A stretch of DNA of 32,745 nucleotides from Gammaproteobacteria bacterium (GTDB lineage Bacteria; Pseudomonadota; Gammaproteobacteria; SG8-11), in the NCBI GenBank assembly GCA_024641505.1, contig JAHECY010000043.1, positions 1 to 32,745 on the forward strand, given 5' to 3'. The translations under genes and the position numbers were made by a program. Position 1 is the stretch's first letter, and each line of letters opens with the position of its first letter. A model generated the notes under the pieces. It did no database searches, was not told where the DNA came from, and saw only the letters and a list, made by a program, of their open reading frames with translations. Shown one piece after another: positions 16,621 to 25,862 of this stretch.

Positions 16621-19296
16621 TCATTTACCGGGATCGATGGCAATGGATTTCAAGGGCTTATCGCGCCTTATCCCTGAGCTTTGTGCGGTCCGGGCGGTGC
16701 CCAGCAATTGCGCATTGGCCAGCCCGAAATCCTCCTGGAAACCGGCGTTGAACTTGATGCCGGTAATCTTGCCGTCACTGGCTTCCACGGTTTCCAGATT
16801 GCCCAAGGTGGGATAACCGCCACAGGCCTCGCCATTGTCACAAACAAAGCCGTCGTTATCAAAATCCGTGCCCGCGACGATATAAAATTTACCTGCCGGG
16901 ACATCCTTGAAGTTGACTCCGTAGACGCCGCCACTGCCGGCGCTATGCTGTTCGTCGATCACCTGCTGCAGGACGGCATCCACCAGCAACACATAGAGAT
17001 AACCGCTGTTACCGGAGGTCAACTCCTTGCCAACAAGCATCGTCACCGGAACTTTGATGATGCCGGTGCCGGTGGTGAACAAAATGTTGGAATGGTTTCG
17101 CGAATCCGGCAAGCCGCTTCGGTCCACCACCACCTGATAACTGCCCACACCATTGGCATCTATCGATTGCGCTGTTACTGTCAGCCAGGAATTTTCGGTC
17201 GCCACATTGGTTATCGTCAAGGTCCCGCCCCCGTCGTTGCTGGCGCTGACACTCAATGCGGTATCGGTACGGCCGAAATCAAGCTGATTGGGCGTAACCC
17301 GCAACACCGGCGGCAACGTGCCGTTACCGGATGCCAGGCCGCTGGCCTGTTGCACCGCTTTCAATGCATCGATCAAGCCGTAACCGAAATTGTCATTGCG
17401 CGTAGCCGCTCCGTCACCGGATAAATCCTCGGTAAGACTGCCCGCGGCAATGAGCACATCGAGATTGTCAGGTGTCAGCGTTGAATAAATCGCTTTCATC
17501 AACGCCACCACGCCGGCCACATGCGGTGCCGCCATGGAAGTGCCCTGGTAGTAGGTATAGCCCATTTGTTGCACGCCACTGCGATCATCCACCACCGTAC
17601 TCAGAATGCCATAGCGGGAACCGCTGGCCATTTCGCCGCCGGGCGCCGCCACGTCAATCGTACTGCCAAAACTGGAATATGACGCCAGCGTTTTGCTCGG
17701 GCCGACAGCGCTGACCGAGATCACACCGTCATAGGCGGCGGGATAGTTGGGGACATTGTCCGCGGCATTGCCGGCGGCGGCGATAACGATGACACCTTCA
17801 GCGCGCACGTCGTCGAACTCCTGCTGGGCGGTGGCGGAACTGCCGGTGCCGCCTAGACTTATGTTGATGATATCCGCTTTCTGAATCGGCGTTGTAGTGG
17901 AATCATTGGACAAACGGGCGGCATAGCGAATGGCCTGCAGAATATCGTAGTCCGTCGCCGAATTGCGCCCGGACACCCGCAGCGGCATGATCTTGGTATT
18001 CCAGGCGACACCCGCGACGCCGCTGCCGTTATTGGACTGCGCGGCGATGGTGCCGGCCACATGGGTGCCATGATAGGTGCCGAAACCGTTGTTCAAGCCG
18101 TCACCGGGATCATCAGGATTGCTGTCCAGACCATCACCATCGCCGGCATTTACCGGATCGGATATGAAATCGTAGCCGGTACTCAGCAGACTCGCTTGTA
18201 AATCCGGATGGGCCAGCGCCACGCCGGTGTCCACCACCGCGACGATGATCCCGGCGCTGCCGGTGGTGATGTCCCACGCCTGCTGTAAATTGATCAAAGG
18301 ATAATGCCATTGCAGGGGATAATACGGGTCATTGGGCTCGGTGAAGGTGTGGCGGATAAAATTCACGTCCGCCGAAAGCACATCGGAACGCGCGCGCAAG
18401 GCCTTGACCAATTGAATGGTTTCCAGTTTTTGCCGGGCGACCGGATCGGGCAACTGGCTTTCCGGGCGCAGCACGCTGCGCTGACCGATGCCCAGCGTGC
18501 GCAAGGCCACGCTGCGATCCGTATTCGCGGGCAATTTTACGAGCACGGGGTGGTCAAAAGAAGTTCCTGCCTTGACCTGCAAACCCAGCGCCGCCATACG
18601 GGTCTGCGGCGTGGCCACGGCGGTCGCGCCATACAAAACATCGCCGGCCGCGGCGAAATCCGTCTTAAAACGCACGATCACCTCGTCCGGCACGAAATCA
18701 TGCTGCAACGCCAGACTGGTGCACGGGGTAACGCCAACCTCGGCGCCGATGGTCAGCACATAATTGGATATGGAAAAGCCTTGGGCGATCACCACCACAT
18801 CGAACGCGCCAGCCGTGGGCGCGGTCAATTGTTCCGTGCTGGTATCAACACACTCGGAAGCGGCCACGGGGGTCGACGCATTGGGTTCATACAGACGCAA
18901 ATCCAGGTCCACGGCCGAGGGTTGTAGCGGCCGGTAATCACTGATGGTCAACCGGATGGATTGCCCCTGGGCCAGGATCACACGATAAGTGTCGATGACA
19001 TCGCCGCTGTTGGCAAACCGGTCCCCGTCCCTGCCGGTGCCTACCGCGCTGACGAAACCGCCGATGGTCGCGGAATTGTGCACGGATTGCGCGGTTGCGG
19101 AAGTATCATTGGATTTATAAGGGGCGTTGGGATCATTGACATCACTGTCGGCGATATTACCCACCGTGGCAGTGATCACTACCGAGGATTCGGTCGTCTT
19201 CTTGTCGCTGCCGAACAGGTCCGATACACAGGCAGTCAATGAACCAACCCCGCACAGCACCAGCACCGCCAGCCATTGCCACTTCATCCCTGCCAT
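16621..19296 (-). CDS. Subtilisin-family (S8) serine protease lipoprotein
   Basis: The 891-residue protein begins with a lipoprotein signal peptide ending in LTAC (lipidated Cys23). A pre-peptidase C-terminal-like beta domain follows (about 100-185), then a prodomain-like segment starting VPDEVIVRF (about 202). In the S8 catalytic domain (about 340-650) the triad is Asp356 (VVDTG), His409 (HGTHVAG) and Ser587 (GTSMAAPH), with Asn510 as oxyanion residue (AAGNAAD). After it lie a BACON-like domain (about 665-765) and a C-terminal beta domain containing DFDNDGF. The ATG at 19296 was chosen because GGGGTG lies 6 nt upstream; a TTG at 19323 would add nine residues. I infer an outer-membrane-anchored or surface protease that probably cleaves its own prodomain. 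Confidence 0.9.
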   Translation of the reverse strand: MAGMKWQWLAVLVLCGVGSLTACVSDLFGSDKKTTESSVVITATVGNIADSDVNDPNAPYKSNDTSATAQSVHNSATIGGFVSAVGTGRDGDRFANSGDVIDTYRVILAQGQSIRLTISDYRPLQPSAVDLDLRLYEPNASTPVAASECVDTSTEQLTAPTAGAFDVVVIAQGFSISNYVLTIGAEVGVTPCTSLALQHDFVPDEVIVRFKTDFAAAGDVLYGATAVATPQTRMAALGLQVKAGTSFDHPVLVKLPANTDRSVALRTLGIGQRSVLRPESQLPDPVARQKLETIQLVKALRARSDVLSADVNFIRHTFTEPNDPYYPLQWHYPLINLQQAWDITTGSAGIIVAVVDTGVALAHPDLQASLLSTGYDFISDPVNAGDGDGLDSNPDDPGDGLNNGFGTYHGTHVAGTIAAQSNNGSGVAGVAWNTKIMPLRVSGRNSATDYDILQAIRYAARLSNDSTTTPIQKADIINISLGGTGSSATAQQEFDDVRAEGVIVIAAAGNAADNVPNYPAAYDGVISVSAVGPSKTLASYSSFGSTIDVAAPGGEMASGSRYGILSTVVDDRSGVQQMGYTYYQGTSMAAPHVAGVVALMKAIYSTLTPDNLDVLIAAGSLTEDLSGDGAATRNDNFGYGLIDALKAVQQASGLASGNGTLPPVLRVTPNQLDFGRTDTALSVSASNDGGGTLTITNVATENSWLTVTAQSIDANGVGSYQVVVDRSGLPDSRNHSNILFTTGTGIIKVPVTMLVGKELTSGNSGYLYVLLVDAVLQQVIDEQHSAGSGGVYGVNFKDVPAGKFYIVAGTDFDNDGFVCDNGEACGGYPTLGNLETVEASDGKITGIKFNAGFQEDFGLANAQLLGTARTAQSSGIRRDKPLKSIAIDPGK

Positions 19297-19485
19297 GAAT
19301 TTCACCCCATACCCCGAAAACAAACACCCATTGTGCCAGAATCACTTTAGCCGGCATAGCGCCATACGCCGGGAATATTACACCAGGCGTCACTTGCGGC
19401 GGAAAGTACAGAATAATTCAGGGATTAGCTTAAGTAACGCTTAGCATGGCAAGCACGGCGAGGGAGAACGGCGCCGCGCGGGCAT

Positions 19486-20070
19486 TTAATCGAAATCCGC
19501 GGCCAGCGAGGCACGCACATTTTCCGGCACGGGATCCACCTGGTGGCAATAAGCCTGGTGCTCAACACCAACACCAATCGCGGCTCCGGCTTTTAGCGCG
19601 GCGATCATCTGCGGCGTGAATTCGAAACGCAGGAAATGCACGGACGAGGTTTTGCTCTGGTCTTCGCGTTCCATGTCTTCATCGGCGATGGCCCAGACAT
19701 GATCGAAGTCATCGACCTTGACCCAGATCCGGTCTTCCACGCCCTTCAAGCGCTGCAGCGCGACCTTGCGCTCATTGGCATCCTCGTATTCGAGCATGAA
19801 GGTGGCCTTGAGATTGGCGCCATCGGGAATCAGCGGGTTATAGGCGTTCAGTTCCTCCTCAATCCCCGCGGCTTCAAAAATTTTCTCGGCACGCAGCATT
19901 TCCTGGATCTGGTAGTGCATGGTGACGCGGTCTTCAAAATGCACGGAGGCATTGGCGCCGATGCGCACGATACGCTGTTTCTTGTGCTCCATGACCTTGG
20001 CGCGAAACTGCGCGCGTTGTTCGGCGTAATTTTCCAGACTGAGCAAATCGCCACGTGTCAACTTCCGCAT
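19486..20070 (-). CDS. DUF3501 family protein
   Basis: This 194-residue protein begins MRKLTRGDLLSLENY and contains FEDRVTMHYQIQEMLRAEKIF, here described as a long helix-forming segment at about 45-65, plus NAYNPLIPDG, which I recognise as DUF3501. Function is unknown. The family usually sits beside rubrerythrin and a CCG-domain Fe-S protein, as here, and is therefore linked to oxidative stress by association. The start at 20070 was chosen because GAGGGG lies 7 nt upstream. An in-frame ATG at 20100 overlaps the end of the preceding gene and has no ribosome binding site. The gene is the last of three on this strand. Confidence 0.88.
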   Translation of the reverse strand: MRKLTRGDLLSLENYAEQRAQFRAKVMEHKKQRIVRIGANASVHFEDRVTMHYQIQEMLRAEKIFEAAGIEEELNAYNPLIPDGANLKATFMLEYEDANERKVALQRLKGVEDRIWVKVDDFDHVWAIADEDMEREDQSKTSSVHFLRFEFTPQMIAALKAGAAIGVGVEHQAYCHQVDPVPENVRASLAADFD

Positions 20071-20089
20071 GTCCACCCCTCGTTCCTGA

Positions 20090-21436
20090 TTAGATGCCAT
20101 AAGCGTAACGCAGCATGCTCAAGGGATGCTGGGGCAACCCGCCATCCGGCATGCCATTTTCGATCTGATGCCCGGCCATCGGGCAATCGCTGCCATAGCG
20201 ATCGGCTCCCGACTTCTTGACGCGATCCACCACCGGCCGGCAGATTTTCATTGAAATCTCATGAAACTCCTTCTTTACCGCGTACGTGCCATCGTGACCG
20301 GAACAGCGCTCGATGACTTCCACCGTAGTGGTCGGTACCAACTGCAATAGATCGCGAGTTTTCGCCCCGATATTCTGCACGCGCTGATGACACGCGGCAT
20401 GATACACCACGTTGCCCAGGCTGTTTTTGAAATCGGTATTCAACTTGCCTTCCTTGTGGCGCAACATCAAATACTCAAAGGGATCGTAAATCGCCTTCTG
20501 GACTTTGCGCACCTGGGGATTGTCAGGGAACAACAAAGGCAATTCCTGTTTGAACATAAGCACGCAGGACGGTACCGGCCCGACGATATCCCAGCCGTCA
20601 TCAACCAGCTTTGCCAGCAAGGGGATATTGACGTTCTTGGCCTGCTCCACCGCTTCCAGGTCGCCCAATTCCAGCTTGGGCATGCCGCAACAGCGTTCCT
20701 TGTCGGCGAAGGTTACGGGAATACCGTTATGCTGAAAGACGGCGATCAGGTCCTCGCCCAGGTGCGGTTCATTGTAATTACCGTAACAGGTGGCAAACAG
20801 CGCGACCTTGCCCCGGGTTCTGCCTGCGGCTGTCGCGGTCAGGTCGCGATTTAACAGACCGTCGATGCGGCCACGCAACGGCGCGCTGTGGTACTCGGGC
20901 AATTTAGCGTTATGGTGCACGCCCAAGGCGGCTTCCAGAATACCCCGCGCCAGCGGCAACTTGTTCACCGCGTTGACCACCCCCGCGACCACGGGAATAC
21001 CGGCGAGACTGCCCACGGTATCGGTGCTGGACAACAATTTGTCGCGGAAACTGGCGCCGTGTTTCTTATACTTCACGGCTTTGGCGCGTAACATGACGTG
21101 GGGGAAATCCAGATTCCACTCATGGGGCGGCACATAGGGGCATTTGGTGAGATAACATAGATCACATAAATAGCAGTGATCCACCACCTTCCAATAATCT
21201 TGCTTCTTGATGCCGTCCACTTCCATGGTGTCGGATTCATCCACCAGATCGAACAGGGTTGGAAATGCGTGGCACAGGCTGACGCAGCGGCGGCAACCGT
21301 GGCATATGTCGTAAATCCGCTCCATTTCCTTGAGCAGTGCGGCTTCATTGTAGAATTCGGGATCTTTCCAGTTCAGCGGGTGGCGGGTGGGCGCCTCCAG
21401 GCTGCCTTCGCGTTTTGATTCTGTCGGTGCACTCAT
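20090..21436 (-). CDS. Two-[4Fe-4S] and CCG-domain oxidoreductase, GlpC/heterodisulfide-reductase-like
   Basis: The 448-residue protein has two ferredoxin-type clusters: CHGCRRCVSLC (Cys45, 48, 51, 55) and CYLCDLCYLTKCP (Cys88, 91, 94, 99). Two cysteine-rich CCG-type domains follow, the first with RCCGMP and the second with AACHQRVQNIG followed by CSGHDGT, where one cysteine of the usual pair is Ser. Such proteins pass electrons within redox complexes (GlpC, HdrB/D). Here the partner is likely rubrerythrin, encoded upstream. Electron delivery to a peroxide-reducing diiron centre is inference from this conserved gene trio. There are no membrane segments. The DUF3501 gene begins 20 bp downstream by the preferred start. 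Confidence 0.88.
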   Translation of the reverse strand: MSAPTESKREGSLEAPTRHPLNWKDPEFYNEAALLKEMERIYDICHGCRRCVSLCHAFPTLFDLVDESDTMEVDGIKKQDYWKVVDHCYLCDLCYLTKCPYVPPHEWNLDFPHVMLRAKAVKYKKHGASFRDKLLSSTDTVGSLAGIPVVAGVVNAVNKLPLARGILEAALGVHHNAKLPEYHSAPLRGRIDGLLNRDLTATAAGRTRGKVALFATCYGNYNEPHLGEDLIAVFQHNGIPVTFADKERCCGMPKLELGDLEAVEQAKNVNIPLLAKLVDDGWDIVGPVPSCVLMFKQELPLLFPDNPQVRKVQKAIYDPFEYLMLRHKEGKLNTDFKNSLGNVVYHAACHQRVQNIGAKTRDLLQLVPTTTVEVIERCSGHDGTYAVKKEFHEISMKICRPVVDRVKKSGADRYGSDCPMAGHQIENGMPDGGLPQHPLSMLRYAYGI

Positions 21437-21516
21437 GGCTATTGTGTGTAATCGCTGGGAATCACTTGGTCGCTGAACGCACCGGGGTCCGGTCAGACCC
21501 CGGATTGCAGCGCTTA

Positions 21517-21933
21517 TTATTCCAGATTGTCCAATGCTTTCTGGAAACGGTTGGCGTGCGAACGTTCCGCCTTGGCAAGAGTTTCAAACCAATCGGCGAT
21601 TTCTCCGAAACCTTCACTGCGCGCGGTTTTGGTCATGCCGGGATACATGTCGGTGTACTCATGGGTTTCACCGGCGATTGCGGCCTTGAGATTGTCTGCG
21701 GTGCCGCCAATGGGCAGACCGGTCGCCGGATCACCACAGGCTTCCAAATATTCCAGATGCCCGTGAGCGTGGCCGGTTTCACCTTCCGCGGTAGAACGGA
21801 ACACGGTGGCAACATCGTTGTAACCTTCGACATCCGCTTTTTGCGCGAAATACAGGTAACGGCGGTTAGCCTGGGATTCTCCGGCAAACGCAGCCTTCAA
21901 ATTGCCTTCAGTTTTGCTGCCTTTCAATTGCAT
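21517..21933 (-). CDS. Rubrerythrin (diiron domain only)
   Basis: Rubrerythrin reduces hydrogen peroxide at a diiron site in a four-helix bundle. The 138-residue protein has the expected carboxylate and histidine motifs: [39 protein letters not shown] and AERSHANRF. It lacks the C-terminal rubredoxin domain of classical rubrerythrin, so electrons must come from another protein, plausibly the Fe-S protein encoded next. The ATG at 21933 has GGAGG at 7-nt spacing; an upstream in-frame ATG (21957) does not. It is the first gene of the operon. Confidence 0.94.
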   Translation of the reverse strand: MQLKGSKTEGNLKAAFAGESQANRRYLYFAQKADVEGYNDVATVFRSTAEGETGHAHGHLEYLEACGDPATGLPIGGTADNLKAAIAGETHEYTDMYPGMTKTARSEGFGEIADWFETLAKAERSHANRFQKALDNLE

Positions 21934-22010
21934 ACTTAATCCTCCGAGGTGTAACATATTGATTTTTCATGCCGTTAGCCAATGCCGGCGTGAACGGTCC
22001 CAAGCAACGC

Positions 22011-22025
22011 TTAGAATAAGTCTAA
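22011..22025. promoter_or_regulatory. PerR/Irr-like operator palindrome
   Basis: TTAGAATAAGTCTAA is a 7-1-7 inverted repeat with one mismatch per arm pair and a perfect outer TTAGA/TCTAA. It resembles boxes of the Fur superfamily peroxide sensors (PerR consensus TTATAATNATTATAA; Irr-type TTAGAA...TTCTAA). It lies 13 bp downstream of the predicted -10 box, where a bound repressor would block initiation. Rubrerythrin is a classic PerR target in other bacteria. No Fur-family gene is in this window. Confidence 0.5.
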
Positions 22026-22038
22026 AATCGCGGACTAC

Positions 22039-22065
22039 ATTATATGGTATCAAATCACCTGTCAA
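22039..22065 (-). promoter_or_regulatory. Predicted promoter of the rubrerythrin operon
   Basis: On the minus strand TTGACA (22065-22060) and TATAAT (22044-22039) are both perfect consensus hexamers, separated by 15 bp instead of the usual 17. Promoters with strong boxes and a wrong spacer often need an activator or are intrinsically damped. The predicted start near 22032 gives a leader of about 100 nt. Confidence 0.6.
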
Positions 22066-22354
22066 GGCCTATAATCTGTGGCACTCCTTAACCCACGATT
22101 AGTGGTGCCGAGGTGTTTAAGATAACGGCATGGACCTAACAAATTTACCGCAGCAGCACACAGGATTCGAATACCGTACCAGATCCATGTAATAATAGCG
22201 TTCCCGAGCAGGGGTGTCCTGGTCCCGGAAAAAGCCACCGCAGGAACGTTGTACATGGGATGCGCAGCCGTTCAATTCTCAGGTACGATGCGCCGCTCGC
22301 ACCGGGATAGCTATTGATTTTGAACACCACTCGACCCGTTATACAGGAAAGCCC

Positions 22355-22621
22355 GTGGCCAAAAAACCAAAAGATTCGCCTGACTTTGAGCAATCCCTGG
22401 AGGAGCTTGAAGGCATCATCGAGCGCATGGAAAAAGGCGAACTTAGCCTGGAACAGTCCCTCGCGGACTTCGAACGCGGCGTGCAACTCACCCGCACCTG
22501 TCAAAAAGCGCTCAAGGAAGCGGAACAACGGGTCTCAATCCTGATGCAACAAGAAGGTGCAGATGTCATGATGGACTTTACTGCCGGCCCGGCTGATACC
22601 ACGGAACCCTCGGCACCATGA
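22355..22621 (+). CDS. xseB: Exodeoxyribonuclease VII small subunit
   Basis: XseB is the small helical subunit that assembles in several copies on XseA to form the single-strand exonuclease VII. The 88-residue protein contains the family core [20 protein letters not shown] followed by [15 protein letters not shown] and a CQKALKEAE helix. The GTG start at 22355 has AGGA at 6-nt spacing and gives the standard N-terminus. The stop overlaps the ispA start by four bases (ATGA), which indicates translational coupling. xseA is not in the window. Confidence 0.95.
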   Translation: MAKKPKDSPDFEQSLEELEGIIERMEKGELSLEQSLADFERGVQLTRTCQKALKEAEQRVSILMQQEGADVMMDFTAGPADTTEPSAP

Positions 22622-23508
22622 CACTCTCCGGATTTCTCGACATCTGCTTGCCGCGCGTGGAAAGCGCCTTGGATCACTGGCTGCCGCCGGATACCATCGC
22701 GCCCGTGAATTTGCATCAGGCCATGCGTTACGCCTCGCTGGGCGGTGGTAAGCGCGTGCGTCCCGCCCTGGTTTATGCCACCGGCGCCGCCCTCGGCACA
22801 CCGCAACCACAGCTCGACGGTATCGCCTGCGCCGTGGAATTAATTCACGCATATTCGCTGATCCACGACGACCTGCCCGCCATGGACAACGACGACCTGC
22901 GCCGTGGAAAACCCACCTGTCACAAGGCATTCGATGAGGCCACCGCCATTCTGGCCGGAGACGCCATGCAAGCGCTGGCATTTCATATTCTGGTGCAGGA
23001 CCCGGCGCTCAATGTTGATGCCGGCGCGCGTCTGACCATGGTAGCGAAGCTCGCCCATGCTGCGGGGTCGCGGGGCATGGCCGGGGGACAGGCCATGGAT
23101 CTGGCCAACGAAAACCGGGACATCACCCTGACCGAGCTCGAAGATATGCACATCCACAAGACCGGCGCCCTGATTCGCGCCTGTGTGCAATTGGGTTCGC
23201 TGGCCGCACCGGGGTTGACCGTTGCACAGGCTGAGCACCTGGATCACTACGCCAAGTGCGTGGGTCTCGCTTTCCAGATACGTGACGATATTCTGGATGT
23301 GGAAGGCAACACGCAAACCCTGGGTAAAACCGCCGGCGCTGATCAGAAATTAAGAAAAGCCACCTATCCATCCCTGTTGGGCATGACCCGCGCGAAGGAA
23401 ATGGCACAAGAACTTCATGCCCAGGCCTTGGAACATTTAGAGACCTTTGACGCCGCGGCCGACACGCTGCGCTGGCTGGCTGATTACATTATTATGCGTG
23501 AGAGTTGA
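22618..23508 (+). CDS. ispA: Farnesyl diphosphate synthase (polyprenyl synthetase)
   Basis: IspA condenses isopentenyl and dimethylallyl diphosphates to geranyl and farnesyl diphosphate, the precursor of quinone side chains and undecaprenyl phosphate. The first aspartate-rich motif is [11 protein letters not shown] (Asp84, Asp85, Asp90) and the second is RDDILD (Asp223, Asp224, Asp227). GGGKRVRP at 42-49 binds diphosphate. The length of 296 residues fits. It sits between xseB (overlapping ATGA) and dxs (53 bp downstream), the common proteobacterial order. Confidence 0.96.
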   Translation: MTLSGFLDICLPRVESALDHWLPPDTIAPVNLHQAMRYASLGGGKRVRPALVYATGAALGTPQPQLDGIACAVELIHAYSLIHDDLPAMDNDDLRRGKPTCHKAFDEATAILAGDAMQALAFHILVQDPALNVDAGARLTMVAKLAHAAGSRGMAGGQAMDLANENRDITLTELEDMHIHKTGALIRACVQLGSLAAPGLTVAQAEHLDHYAKCVGLAFQIRDDILDVEGNTQTLGKTAGADQKLRKATYPSLLGMTRAKEMAQELHAQALEHLETFDAAADTLRWLADYIIMRES

Positions 23509-23560
23509 CACCAAGAATCATGCTTGCAACCCTCACCCTTATCCTCTTACAGTGGAATCC

Positions 23561-25474
23561 ATGAGCGAATCGACCGTTACTAACGAGCTGGACCGTATTA
23601 ATACGCCACACGAACTACGTGCGTTACCCGTATCCCTATTGCCGCAAGTGGCGCATGAAATCCGCAGCTTCCTCATCGACAGCGTCAGCAAAACCGGAGG
23701 CCATCTGGCCGCGAATCTGGGCGTGGTCGAGCTGTCGATTGCGCTGCACTATGTTTTTAATACGCCCGACGACCGCTTGGTCTGGGACGTCGGGCACCAG
23801 AGTTATCCCCACAAGATCCTGACCGGACGTCGGGATCGCATGCACGAAATCCGCAAGGCGCACGGGCTTTCGGGATTCCCGAAACGGGGAGAAAGCGACT
23901 ACGATACGTTTGGCGTCGGTCACTCCAGCACCTCGATCAGCGCCGCCCTGGGCATGGCCCTGGCCGCCAAGTCGCAGGGGGTCGATCGCAAAGTCGTGGC
24001 CGTGATTGGCGACGGCGCCATGACCGCCGGCATGGCCTTCGAAGCGCTCAATCATGCGGGCGATCTGGATGCGAACATTCTGGTGGTGTTAAATGACAAC
24101 GATATGTCAATCTCCCCCAACGTGGGCGGATTGTCGAATTACCTGGCACGGTTGCTGTCGGGTCGTCTTTACGCCACGGTGCGTGAAGGTGGCAAGAAAG
24201 TGCTCGGCCGCATGCCTTCGGTGTGGGAACTGGCGCGCCGCGCGGAAGAACATGTGAAAGGCATGGTGGTGCCCGGCACCTTGTTCGAGGAACTGGGGTT
24301 CAACTATATCGGTCCCGTGGATGGTCATGATCTGGACACCCTGATCACCACCCTGTCCAACCTCAAGAATCTGAAGGGCCCGCAGTTTCTCCATGTGGTC
24401 ACGCAAAAAGGTAAAGGCTACGCCCCGGCGGAGAACAATCCTTCCAGTTTTCACGGCGTCACGTCTTTCGATCCCAAAACCGGGGCGCCGATCTCGCGCA
24501 AGTCGTCCGGCCCGTCATACACGGAAGTGTTTGGCGACTGGCTGTGCGCGCAGGCGACCGTTGATCCCAAATTAATGGCGATCACGCCGGCCATGTGCGA
24601 GGGCTCCGGCATGGTGGCCTATGCCAAACAGTTTCCGAACCGTTTTTTCGATGTCGGCATCGCCGAGCAACACAGCGTCACGCTGGCGGCAGGCATGGCC
24701 TGTGAGGGCCTGAAACCGGTGGTCGCCATTTACTCCACGTTTCTGCAACGCGCTTATGATCAGTTGATCCATGATGTCGCGCTGCAAAACCTGCCGGTAT
24801 TGTTCGCCATCGACCGTGCCGGTCTGGTGGGTCCCGACGGCCCCACCCATGCGGGAAGCTTTGATCTCAGTTACCTGCGCTGCATCCCCAATATGGTGAT
24901 CATGACCCCCACGGATGAACAGGAATGTCACCTCATGTTGAATACCGGCTATCAGCACTCGGGACCGAGCGCGGTGCGTTATCCCCGGGGTTGCGGACCC
25001 GGCGTGAAGGTGACGCCGAGCCAGCAAGCCTTGCCGCTGGGCAAGGGCGTGGTAGTACGTTCCGGTCAGCGGGTCGCCCTCCTCGCCTTTGGCAGCATGT
25101 TGGGTCCGGCACTGGTGGCTGCGGAAAACCTTGATGCTTCCGTGGCTAATATGCGCTTTGTCAAACCCCTGGACGAAGAACTGCTCCTGGATCTGGCGGG
25201 TACCCACGAACTCCTGGTTTCCCTTGAGGAAAACGCGGTGGCCGGGGGAGCGGGCAGCGGTATCAACGAATTTCTGATTTCCCGAGGAATCGCCACCGCC
25301 ACTATAAACCTTGGACTGCCTGATACTTTCCTGGAGCATGGCACCCGTGAGGAACTGCTGGCTGCCTGTGGCTTGACCAGTGATGGTATACTTCACGCCA
25401 TTGACGCCTATTACCAAAGGCAAGCTTGTAAAACTACCAACGCCACATTAAAGTCTAGAAAATTAGTCAACTAA
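23561..25474 (+). CDS. dxs: 1-deoxy-D-xylulose-5-phosphate synthase
   Basis: Dxs joins pyruvate and glyceraldehyde 3-phosphate in a thiamine-diphosphate-dependent reaction, the entry step of the MEP isoprenoid pathway whose products IspA uses. The 637-residue protein has [12 protein letters not shown] with His48, the thiamine-diphosphate motif GDGAMTAG (150-157) ending near NDNDMSIS, the transketolase-type [18 protein letters not shown] region carrying the catalytic Glu, and [15 protein letters not shown]. The ATG at 23561 gives the normal N-terminus; an open extension upstream overlaps ispA and is not used. The ribosome binding site (GTGGA) is weak. Confidence 0.97.
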   Translation: MSESTVTNELDRINTPHELRALPVSLLPQVAHEIRSFLIDSVSKTGGHLAANLGVVELSIALHYVFNTPDDRLVWDVGHQSYPHKILTGRRDRMHEIRKAHGLSGFPKRGESDYDTFGVGHSSTSISAALGMALAAKSQGVDRKVVAVIGDGAMTAGMAFEALNHAGDLDANILVVLNDNDMSISPNVGGLSNYLARLLSGRLYATVREGGKKVLGRMPSVWELARRAEEHVKGMVVPGTLFEELGFNYIGPVDGHDLDTLITTLSNLKNLKGPQFLHVVTQKGKGYAPAENNPSSFHGVTSFDPKTGAPISRKSSGPSYTEVFGDWLCAQATVDPKLMAITPAMCEGSGMVAYAKQFPNRFFDVGIAEQHSVTLAAGMACEGLKPVVAIYSTFLQRAYDQLIHDVALQNLPVLFAIDRAGLVGPDGPTHAGSFDLSYLRCIPNMVIMTPTDEQECHLMLNTGYQHSGPSAVRYPRGCGPGVKVTPSQQALPLGKGVVVRSGQRVALLAFGSMLGPALVAAENLDASVANMRFVKPLDEELLLDLAGTHELLVSLEENAVAGGAGSGINEFLISRGIATATINLGLPDTFLEHGTREELLAACGLTSDGILHAIDAYYQRQACKTTNATLKSRKLVN

Positions 25475-25479
25475 TCACG

Positions 25480-25860
25480 ATGCCGTCTCGTTATACCCTT
25501 AAAATCATAGTTGATTTTGCCGCTGCCCATTTGCTGCGGGATTATCCCGGCGTGTGCAACCGTCTGCACGGGCACAACTGGAAAATCGAAGTGCAGGTCA
25601 CCGCCACCCGACTGGACAAAGTCGGCATGGGCGTGGACTTCAAGGACATGAAGCAGGCGACCAGGGAAGTCATCGACAAACTCGACCATCGTAATTTGAA
25701 TGACTTGGAGCCGTTCAAGACGGTAAACCCAACCGCGGAGAATATCGCCGCGTATTTGTACCGGGAAATTTCCGGAACATTGAACCGCGAGCATGCCCGC
25801 GTCAGCGCGGTGACCGTATGGGAAACCGAGCGTGCCTGCGTAACTTATTCGGAGGAGTAG
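25480..25860 (+). CDS. queD: 6-carboxy-5,6,7,8-tetrahydropterin synthase (QueD / PTPS family)
   Basis: QueD converts dihydroneopterin triphosphate to 6-carboxytetrahydropterin in queuosine and deazapurine synthesis. The zinc ligands are His17 (AAAH), His30 and His32 (RLHGH). The catalytic Cys26 lies in [11 protein letters not shown], with LDHRNLND (Asp69, His70) and WETE (Glu115) completing the active site. The 126-residue length is typical. It starts 5 bp after the dxs stop and is followed 2 bp later by folE2, whose product makes its substrate, so the two act in consecutive steps. Other tetrahydropterin synthase functions in the family cannot be fully excluded. Confidence 0.9.
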   Translation: MPSRYTLKIIVDFAAAHLLRDYPGVCNRLHGHNWKIEVQVTATRLDKVGMGVDFKDMKQATREVIDKLDHRNLNDLEPFKTVNPTAENIAAYLYREISGTLNREHARVSAVTVWETERACVTYSEE

Positions 25861-25862
25861 TC

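Larger units (their letters stand above)
21934..22354. other. Divergent intergenic region between the rubrerythrin operon and xseB
   Basis: This 421-bp stretch carries the rubrerythrin promoter and operator (22011-22065) on the left. From 22082 to 22354 no gene could be supported. A 47-codon in-frame extension upstream of xseB exists, but it looks like random coding and lacks a ribosome binding site. A phrase near 22160 (GGATTCGAATACC) resembles a tRNA T-arm, but no tRNA can be folded around it. The xseB promoter must lie here; TAATAAT near 22190 is a weak -10 candidate. Confidence 0.55.

Noticed and set aside
20508-20735. Possible frameshift or missing cysteine in the CCG protein because its second domain reads CSG, not CCG
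   Set aside because: The reading frame is intact and flanking residues are conserved. I believe related proteins of this trio also have CSGHDGT, so it is likely a family trait, not damage.
22100-22210. tRNA-like phrases (GCCGAGGTG and GGATTCGAATACC) upstream of xseB
   Set aside because: The bases flanking TTCGAAT do not form a T-stem, no acceptor stem or anticodon arm could be paired, and the spacing is wrong for a Leu or Ser tRNA.
22214-22354. 47-codon N-terminal extension of xseB
   Set aside because: The standard XseB N-terminus starts at the GTG at 22355 with an AGGA site. The extension has no ribosome binding site and would be unlike any XseB.
23447-23560. 38-codon N-terminal extension of dxs
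   Set aside because: It overlaps the end of ispA in another frame and encodes no conserved residues; the ATG at 23561 gives the usual Dxs start.
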